64,000 bases of DNA. Origin: Symbiodinium kawagutii (Eukaryota > Sar > Dinophyceae > Suessiales > Symbiodiniaceae). Each line of letters starts with the position of its first letter. Position 1 is the first letter of the stretch. The stretch covers positions 218,305 through 282,304 of the forward strand of contig VSDK01023990.1 of NCBI GenBank assembly GCA_009767595.1, written 5' to 3'. This document shows, piece by piece, positions 56,634-64,000 of this stretch. The position numbers and the translations under genes were made by a program. Under the pieces are notes generated by a model. That model did not search any database. It had not been told where the DNA came from and saw only the letters and a list, made by a program, of their open reading frames with translations.

Positions 56634-56731
56634 GGTGGTTTCTTAGAATAGGGGACCCCAATTGCTTTACCGCTATTTTTTTTTCCTTAGAAAAGGATGA
56701 TTCAGGGGTACCCCTATTTCGAGAAACCACC
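56634..56731. repeat. MITE family A copy
   Basis: GGTGGTTTCTTAGAATAGGGG ... TACCCCTATTTCGAGAAACCACC. The interior is poorly matched, the ends well. Confidence 0.8.
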
Positions 56732-57990
56732 AATTGGCTAAAGTAGATGGTAAAGTAGATGGTTCATAGGGGTTTAATTCTAAGAATGGTTGATTTCTAT
56801 GGTTAATTTCCGACTGACCGTAAATCAACCAGAATTCATGTCTTCTTTGGTGCTTGATTTTCGGTTGATTTCTATGGTTCATAGATGGTTGAAGGCTGAT
56901 GATTCGATGGTTAAACTGATGGCGAATAGATGGTTGATATAGATGGTCAATAGATGGTTGTGGTTATTGTATTGGTGGTTGTTTGGTGATTGCTAGGTGG
57001 TTGCGAGGTGGTTGATCTATGGTTAATAGATGTTTTATAGTTTATAGATAGTTTGTGGTTGAATTGGTGACTTTTTCGTGGTGGATAGATAATTACAGGT
57101 GACATCTGTGACCATCAATGAATCATTAGTCGACCATGAAAAAACAATTAGTTAAGAGTCATTGCTAGGCATCCATGCTATCAGTTGACCATGAATTGGT
57201 TTAGTAACCATCAGAGAACCAGGAGCTATACAACTACTCTATACAAACATCTATTTATTCACCTTCATTTTACCATGGCTTAGCCATCCAATAACCAGCA
57301 CTATTTGCCGTTCAACCATACATGAACCATCTATGAAACATCTACCAACCATTGACTAAGCATCACTTCAGCGATCAACCATCAATTGCCATCTAGTAAC
57401 CAGCCTTTGACCATTAATTCACCTATACATTGACCATCTACTCACCATCGAATTATATACCGCACTGGTGGTTTGGAATGTAATTACTGTACTGCTCAAA
57501 TAGTGAATACTTTAAGGTCAAATAATGATTAGTTGATGCGTAGTCGCTGGTTGGCGAGTCGTCGTTCATTTTGAATCATGATGCTTAAGCAATGCCTATA
57601 GTAGTGAATCATGATGGTATTCTGATGGGTAAGTGGTGGTCAATGATGGTACATGACTGTTCATCATGGTGCACGATCGATAATATTTGGCAATGGTCAG
57701 TGGTTGATAAAGCTACATAGAAATCAATGGTTAGTAAGTAGTAATTAATTAGTAGTGGTAAGTTTTGGCTGATGATGCTTGATGAAAGTTGACAATGGAG
57801 GGTGAAAATGGTCAGCAAAGGCCGACCAAGGAAGCATGATCGTATGCGAAAAAAGTGGTTGATCACAGAACGGATTTGTCATGTTCGCTTCTGTTGACAT
57901 GTCAAATATACCAAATCAAGTAAATTCAAAGCACCCACAGTCATCCTAAATTTGTCACGCTCAATGACTGCAGCCGTGAAACACGGACTC

Positions 57991-58166
57991 CTATGGGGTG
58001 GAGGTGACCACCAGATTCTCACTGACCCCGTCCTGCACGACTTGCTCCCGAAGTTCCAAGAGCAGGTTGAAGAGCTGATGCCGACAGTAGGCCGTCGAAT
58101 GCAGGTTCTGACGCTGCAAGCGATGCTGCCGGGCGAGCCACGGAAGGGAGGTTTCCAGCAAGAGGT
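57991..58166 (-). CDS. Candidate exon, Leu-rich helices, 57 codons to TAG
   Basis: After CACACCAAG|AC the minus strand reads LLLETSLPWLARQHRLQRQN and HQLFNLLLELREQVVQDG, ending at TAG. Third codon positions are mostly G or C. A + strand frame of 74 codons from ATG at 57952 is also protein-like, so the strand is not settled. Confidence 0.4.
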
Positions 58167-58966
58167 CTTGGTGTGACTGTTTTTTGGATCATGATTTGTT
58201 ACACAACTAGTTGACATATCATGGTTTCTGTAATCTTTGGATCCACCTGGGTATAATTTGGAGTGAACCAAAGAAAAGAACCGTTGAAACAAGGCCGGTG
58301 GGAGAGGACATGCACATCCGAGGGTGATTCAGGAGGCGACGATTTTGGAACTGCAGCGAAGCCAGTCCTGAATCTGGTGGCCTGAAAGTGCCAGGACTTC
58401 GACATCTGACAGGCTTTGTCTTGTTTTTCTTTTACTGTTCTGTTGGGGGATTCTTTTGGGATATTGTTCATCTATCAGGGGTTGTCCATTGATGACGTCT
58501 ATAGTTGGTTGGTTTCCTGAGTACCAATGGTCATTGGAGATTACTGGGGGAACCACCCTTCATGAACAGACACATCAAACTCCAGGGTGTCTTCTCGGGT
58601 TGTATGCATCATTTCGTGTCGTGAAGAGATTCCTCCTGGACCTGTCCTACGTCGAACTGCTTAGTCGTGCCAAGTGTTCATATCCAGTCGTATTGGGACC
58701 ATCAATTGAGTACCCGTCAAAAACCAACCCCCAAACGTTTCTTTTTCAGAAAGGAAACGGCCAATAGCTTCGGGGTGGCCATTCACGGACACCTACAACG
58801 AGTATGAACAAGCCAAATATTGGGTGTTTGGAATTGGGTTGACCCACTCATTATAAAGGTAACTGGAAGGGTAGGATGCTCTTAGTAAATGACACTCAAC
58901 ACCTTGGATGCATAGTGGGACATCCATGGAGGATGGACCTACGACTCCATGATGGCTACTTAGAAT

Positions 58967-59027
58967 TTATGCGCTGCGTGATCGGCGCGCCTCGTCTTGA
59001 ACAGGAACCTCCTGCCGAGCAAAGACG
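58967..59027 (-). CDS. Candidate short exon ending in a stop
   Basis: Acceptor CCACATCTTTCAG|C, then VFARQEVPVQDEARRSRSA and TAA. The acceptor is strong, but the coding part is short, so the call rests mainly on composition. Confidence 0.28.
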
Positions 59028-59228
59028 CTGAAAGATGTGGAAATGGTGGCGTGGTGATGTTTAAGAATGGTTTATTGTGTTCACTGGCTAAACATTGGTT
59101 CACATTCTTTCATTGATAATCTGGTAGCTCACTGATGACCAAAAGTATCCAAAACTGGGTAGTCCCAGCCACAGGCAGCCCGCAACAGCTGGCCATGAAG
59201 CAAGCAAAGGAGAGATTCGAGCGAATCT

Positions 59229-59352
59229 GGGTGCTTCTCAAGCCATATGGAACCCCAAAGCTATGGTTTGTTTAGGTTTGTTCATTACTAGAAATAGTTG
59301 ATAAATTGATAAACTGGATAACTCGGGGTATCCTATGACTTGAGAAACACCC
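59229..59352. repeat. MITE family A copy with an expanded interior
   Basis: GGGTGCTTCTCAAGCCATATGG ... TATCCTATGACTTGAGAAACACCC. At 124 bp it is about 20 bp longer than other copies. Confidence 0.78.
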
Positions 59353-59579
59353 ATATGTTCCACGATGATTGAGCTACTAGTTCCCTCGCTCAAATGACTT
59401 GTACATCTGTACATCGATCAAGCAGTCAACTCTAATGGCTGGTGGAGCGGCCATGGGAGGCTCCCCTTTTTTCGCCGTCGCATTGCAGCGTCGCGACACG
59501 TCAACTCAACACCTCAGTTGCAGGGCTGGGCAAGTCCGTCAACGGCACCAAACATGCTTGGCAACGGCGGAACAAGAGT

Positions 59580-59626
59580 CATCAACAACAACAACACCAA
59601 CAACCAACAACCAACAACCAACAACC

Positions 59627-59688
<62 letters not shown>

Positions 59689-59752
59689 CCAACAACCAAC
59701 AACCAACAACCAACAACCAACAACCAACAACCAACAACCAACAAAACACATA
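59580..59752. repeat. CAA microsatellite and CCAACAA heptamers
   Basis: (CAA)n flanked on both sides by CAACAAC heptamers. The 170-codon + frame crossing it is poly-Asn/Thr from the repeat. Confidence 0.95.
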
Positions 59753-59824
59753 TACAAACAACCAACCAACGAAAAAACTAAGCAACTAACCGAACAAAAA
59801 CAAACAAAAACTGGAAAAAGAAGC

Positions 59825-59961
59825 CTGTCTCCAAAGCCATTTCTGATAGCACCCTATGCCACAACTGCGGTCCCCACAACCGTTCAACCCGACGAGAAGC
59901 CGAGTTTTTGAAAAGGGATCGAAGGGCGAACAATAAGGCATCGGCATAGGGATGTAAGGTC
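59825..59961 (-). CDS. Candidate internal exon, amphipathic helices
   Basis: AGCCTAAG|G to GGAGACAG|GCTTCT (GC donor) on the minus strand is phase-consistent at 137 nt. It reads HPYADALLFALRSLFKNSAS then RRVERLWGPQLWHRVLSEMA. The + strand of the same island also has a protein-like frame (STLCHNCGPHNRSTRREA...), so strand is uncertain. Confidence 0.33.
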
Positions 59962-60896
59962 CTTAGGCTGGAGAACCAACCGACCAACACACGAACCCAT
60001 TACGGCAAAAATCAGCAAAAGTCATACTGAGTACATAATTGACAGAAGTATATAGGTGTAAATAAACAAATAAATAAATATATATATATATATTTAAATA
60101 AAAAATACATATATGTATATATATCTGATGAACGAAAAAATGTATATGACTACAACTTGACCATGGCTTACTATAAGCAACGCCAATAGGCATCGATATG
60201 AAAGTAACCATGGTGGGCCATGGCAGGATATGGCATGCATAGTTGACCTGATGAAATTGAAGTACTGCTATGACAAATGAAGAGCAGTGCTATAGGTATG
60301 GTTGATGGATAGTTGATGAACATCACCCTCTAGGGGGTTTGCTTTGTTCTATTGTCATTCTTTAACCCACAATCTAGACAATAAAATAGAGTCAAACACA
60401 ATTTCATGCATCATGAATTACACAACGATGGTGCTTGATCCAAGCTATCATGTGAAAAGTCGTTTACAATTGATAGCCAATCCAATCGCCAGAAATCAGT
60501 CAACTGCTAGGTTGAAATGAGCACGGCTCAGATCAGTCACAACCTGATGGACAGAAACTCTGGACCCTGAACAAAAACAACACAGGGTCGTCACTACAAA
60601 GAAGCACCATTAATCAACCAGCAGTTGTCTGGCATTGTTTGGACACCCCAGTTTAAAGCCATCAGACTTTTTGGGTTGATGCTCCAAATCTTCCCTCCTT
60701 TTGGAAAGTCATTTGGCACTTGGATATACTTGGATAAGCATCAAATGAACGAAATAGTTCAGCTTTGAGTACAAGCACAAACAACAACAAGAACAACAAC
60801 AACCACTAACAACATGAGTTCAGCAATAACCGCCGTCGACAGCCCTCAACAAGGCAGAAGACAGCCATGAGGCCTTGATTTGTTTCTGCGAGTTTC

Positions 60897-60955
60897 AAGC
60901 AGTAACCAGCAACAAGCAGCAACAAGCAGCAACAAGCAGCAACAACATGAACTCT
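60897..60955. repeat. AGCAGCAACA tandem repeat
   Basis: Four to five units of CAGCAACAAG, just beyond the stop codon of the exon at 60959. A related ACAACAACAAG run lies at 60774-60805. Confidence 0.85.
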
Positions 60956-60958
60956 TCG

Positions 60959-61093
60959 TTATCTTTTCAACGTTGCCTTTTTTTCTCCCAGTGTCTGATC
61001 CTGGAAAGTCGGGAGCAATCGAACCGCTTCCAGCGTCAGCAGCGGTTCGCTGGCCAGGTGTAGGGTCCTTACAGGTGTGTCGGCGTAGGGTGC
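60959..61093 (-). CDS. Candidate terminal exon, 44 codons plus TAA
   Basis: Acceptor GTTGTTACCACCAG|GCA, phase 0. It encodes APYADTPVRTLHLASEPLLT then LEAVRLLPTFQDQTLGEKK and a TAA. The phase matches the exon at 61707-61766, making these two the best-linked pair of host exons here. Confidence 0.48.
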   Translation of the reverse strand, partial: APYADTPVRTLHLASEPLLTLEAVRLLPTFQDQTLGEKKATLKR

Positions 61094-61706
61094 CTGGTGG
61101 TAACAACTTGGAAGCAACGACTTGGAAGCAGCTGCTACTGCTCGTGATATATGACTCATATGACCGTTGTTCATTGGTGATAGAGCTGTCATTGTTACAA
61201 GCAGTGACTGTTGTGATATTACCATTGTTCGTTGGTTAAACACACTATTGTCAGCTGTCATTGTTAGCCGGTATTTCACCAACACTGACTCATACCAATA
61301 GTAAATGATTGACTCGTATTGATCATTCTCAATTGGTTATTTGTTCATCATGGATGGAATGAATCGTATAATAATCACTATTAGTTTTAAAAGGGTGAGA
61401 GAAATGGTTTGCATTAATTAATTATTATTGATCAGTACGATTCACCAACATGGACTAATATGCACATCATTCAAACTTGGAGAGGATAGCTGTCGAATAT
61501 GAATGACATGACAGCTATGGCTATGCGTGATCGACATAGCCACAGTATTCTCCTGAACATGCCATGTCAGCACATGTACTTCCACATGCAAAATATTAGC
61601 GATACTTACACACGTACAAAATCGTGCAAACATGCTGTGTACCGTAAAGTATCATGAAGGGTAGCCAACCACGCAGCCCCAATGGGTTTCGCCCCGGAAA
61701 ACAAAC

Positions 61707-61766
61707 CTTGGCCCAAAACATTCGACCATTATACTTTTGCCACTTGTCTGAACTAGCCTCCGAAAT
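61707..61766 (-). CDS. Candidate internal exon of exactly 20 codons
   Basis: Acceptor ATGTGCTTTGCAG|ATT and donor TGGGCCAAG|GTTTGT bound ISEASSDKWQKYNGRMFWAK, phase 0 on both sides. Both splice sites are good. Its next exon downstream is plausibly 60959-61093. Confidence 0.48.
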
Positions 61767-62339
61767 CTGCAAAGCACATTTCAAGCCACCATACAATTTG
61801 ATAAACTAGCATTACAAGTTGGTTTACCCAACAAATTAACCAGTTCATGATTGCAGGTCCACCCCATCAGTTTATGATTGATTAGTGTGCATTGCCAAAA
61901 ATCTCCATCTACAAATCAACTCACCAATCAGTGATAGATAGCCCCTCATCTATGTGATGTTGGACCGCCCATGATACCCCAATGAAAAATGTTGAGCTGA
62001 TCGACTAGATTGGTCATTCAGGGTAAGTGAACAGCCAGGAGTGCGGGGCCACCTACAGCCATCTCAAAACAGTGGTTGAGTCGGACGACAGGCAACAATG
62101 GTTGCTAGCTGCACTCCTGGCGCTGATGTCTACATAGTTGATGGATGTAAGCAACATGGTGACTTTTCAGATCCAAAAGTCAGTGGTTGATAGATGCTAT
62201 TTGTGACTACTCTTCCCTGCTTGGCATTGTTGTTTCTGCTATGATCTCAACTGTTCCCTGCCATGAAACATTGCTTTTATGGGGCTCTTCAGCACAGTTT
62301 ACATGGTTTTGTTGACAACGACGACATGATCACCAGTTA

Positions 62340-62480
62340 AAACGCAGCTGCAGCAGTGGTGATTGATGCCTCCAGCCCAACATGGATAAAACCACCCTTG
62401 CGACTTTCTAAACTCTGGTTCGAAATCAATGCCATGCACAAATTCGGGAAGGTCCCATCGCTTACCAAAGTTTTGGCACC
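62340..62480 (-). CDS. Candidate exon, aromatic-rich, boundaries uncertain
   Basis: The minus strand is open with KRWDLPEFVHGIDFEPEFRK then SQGWFYPCWAGGINHHC. A second frame over the same bases is also open. No decisive splice pair was found. It lies directly beside the start of the 12-bp satellite. Confidence 0.28.
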
Positions 62481-62579
62481 TTTGCACATTATGACTTTCT
62501 GGGGGGTATCGCTTGCGTGTAAAACAAAAATTACTTTACTTCGAGTGATCCCCACCACGTCATTTCAACACTGCTTGTT

Positions 62580-64000
62580 GACTCCACTTTTGTCTGACGT
62601 TCTCTCCGGCATTTGGAATGACATTCTTTCTGACATTCTCTCCGGCATATCTTCTGACATTCTTTCTGACATATCTTCTGACATTCTCTCTGGCATACCT
62701 TTTGACATTCTTTCTGACATCCTTTCTGGCACATCTTCTGACGTTCTTTCTGACAACTTTCTAGTCGGACATTCTTTCTGGCAAATCTTCTGACGTTCTT
62801 TTTGTCATCTCTCTTGACATTCTTTCTGGCATTCTCTCTGACATTCTTCCTGGCATATCTTTTGACATTCTCTCTGACACATCTTCTGACATTCTTTCTG
62901 ACATGTCTTCTGACATGTTTTCTGACATTCTCTCTGACATTCTTCCTGGCGTATCTTTTGGCATTCTCTCTGACATATCTTCTGACATTCTTTCTGACAT
63001 GTCTGACATATTTTCTGACATTCTCTCTGGCATACCTTTTGACATTCTTTCTGACATGCTTTCTGGCACATCTTCTGACGTTCTTTCTGACAACTTTCTA
63101 GTCGGGCATTCTTTCTGGCATATCTTTTGACATTCTCTCTGACATCTCTTCTGACATTCTTTCTGACATATCTTCTGACATTCTCTCTGACATTCTTCCT
63201 GGCATATCTTTTGACATTCTCTCTGACATATCTTCTGACATTCTTTCTGACATGTCTTCTGACATTCTCTCTGACATTGTTTCTGGCATATCTTTTGAAA
63301 TTCTTTCTGACATCTCTTCTGACATTCTTTCTGACATTCTCTCTGACATTTCTTCTGACATTCTTTCTGACTTTCTTTCTGGCATATGCTTTGACATTCT
63401 TTCTGACATATCTTCTGACATTTCTTCTGACATTCTATCCTGGAATTTCTTTTGACATTCTCGCTGACATATCTTCTGACGTTCTTTTTGGCATCTCTCT
63501 TGACATTCTTTCTGGCATTCTTTCTGACATTTCTTCTGACATTCTTTCTGACATGTCTGACATATTTTCTGACATTCTTTCTGATGTTCTTTCTGACAAC
63601 TTTCTAGTCGGACATTCTTTCTTGCATATCTTTTGACATTCTCTCTGACATCTCTTCTGGCATTCTTTCTGACATATCTTCTGACATTCTCTCTGACATT
63701 CTTTCTGACATCTCTTCTGACATTCTTTCTGACATCTCTTCTGACATTCTTTCTGACATCTCTTCTGACATTCTTTCTGACATCTCTTCTGACATTCTTT
63801 CTGACATATCTTCTGACATTCTCTCTGACATTCTTTCTGGCATATCTTTTGACATTCTCTCTGACATATCTTCTGACGTTCTTTCTGACATATCTTCTGG
63901 CATTCTCTCAGACGTTGTTTCTGGCATATCTTTTGAAATTCTTTCTGACATCTCTTCTGACATTCTTTCTGACATATCTTCTGACATTCTCTCTGACATT
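62580..64000. repeat. 12-bp satellite GACATTCTTTCT / GACATATCTTCT, runs off the window
   Basis: More than 110 units of 12 bp alternating variants. A marker segment ACTTTCTAGTCGG recurs at about 62756, 63093 and 63599 (spacing near 337 and 506), showing a higher-order period that is a multiple of about 168. It is open in several frames (MSERMSED on minus; DILSDISS and FFLTYLLT on +). No start or splice evidence for a gene; the array extends past the window end. Confidence 0.95.

Noticed and set aside
59399..59911. 170-codon + frame with poly-Asn/Gln
   Set aside because: The middle is a CAA microsatellite. The ends have competing protein-like frames on both strands, so a single gene across the repeat is not supported.

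Overview
The window looks like dinoflagellate nuclear DNA, probably from the Symbiodiniaceae/Suessiales side. Four things point there. It holds a Copia polyprotein of the architecture seen in Symbiodinium-type genomes (Gag, protease, methyltransferase-like block, integrase, RT, RNase H). It has TTTAGGG/TTTTAGGG telomere-type repeats. It has short GC-richer exon-like islands in long AT-rich introns, some with GC (or GA) donor sites. Finally, those islands are predominantly on one strand. No bacterial operon, rRNA, tRNA, CRISPR array or spliced-leader sequence was seen.

The only complete long gene is a Copia retrotransposon at 12138-27485 on the + strand. It has two 197-bp LTRs that read as identical, a CTATA target duplication, an initiator-tRNA-like primer binding site, and an uninterrupted pol frame of 2179 codons. 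Its gag is split by a second element at 13070-20723. This 7654-bp insert has a 19-bp perfect terminal inverted repeat and a large imperfect palindrome inside, whose arms are built of a ~24-bp CTTAAG-containing satellite. Removing the insert and one copy of a CA duplication restores a single gag-pol frame. The order of events is: host sequence with small MITEs, then Copia insertion, then foldback insertion.

The rest of the window is accessory or intronic. Two ~100-bp MITE-like families (A: TIR GGTGGTTTCTCAAAATAGGG; B: CTGGTTGGTGGTTT) occur about a dozen to eighteen times each. There are many micro- and minisatellites: ATC, CAA, 10-, 12-, 21-, 63- and 97-bp units. Two telomere-like tracts share the same flank. 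A 12-bp satellite fills the right end from 62.58 kb. Between these lie more than 30 exon-like islands of 55-220 bp, mostly bounded by AG...GT or AG...GC on the minus strand. They suggest several long-intron host genes read right to left, opposite to Copia. The exon calls are ab initio, and only the RS-repeat exon hints at a function.
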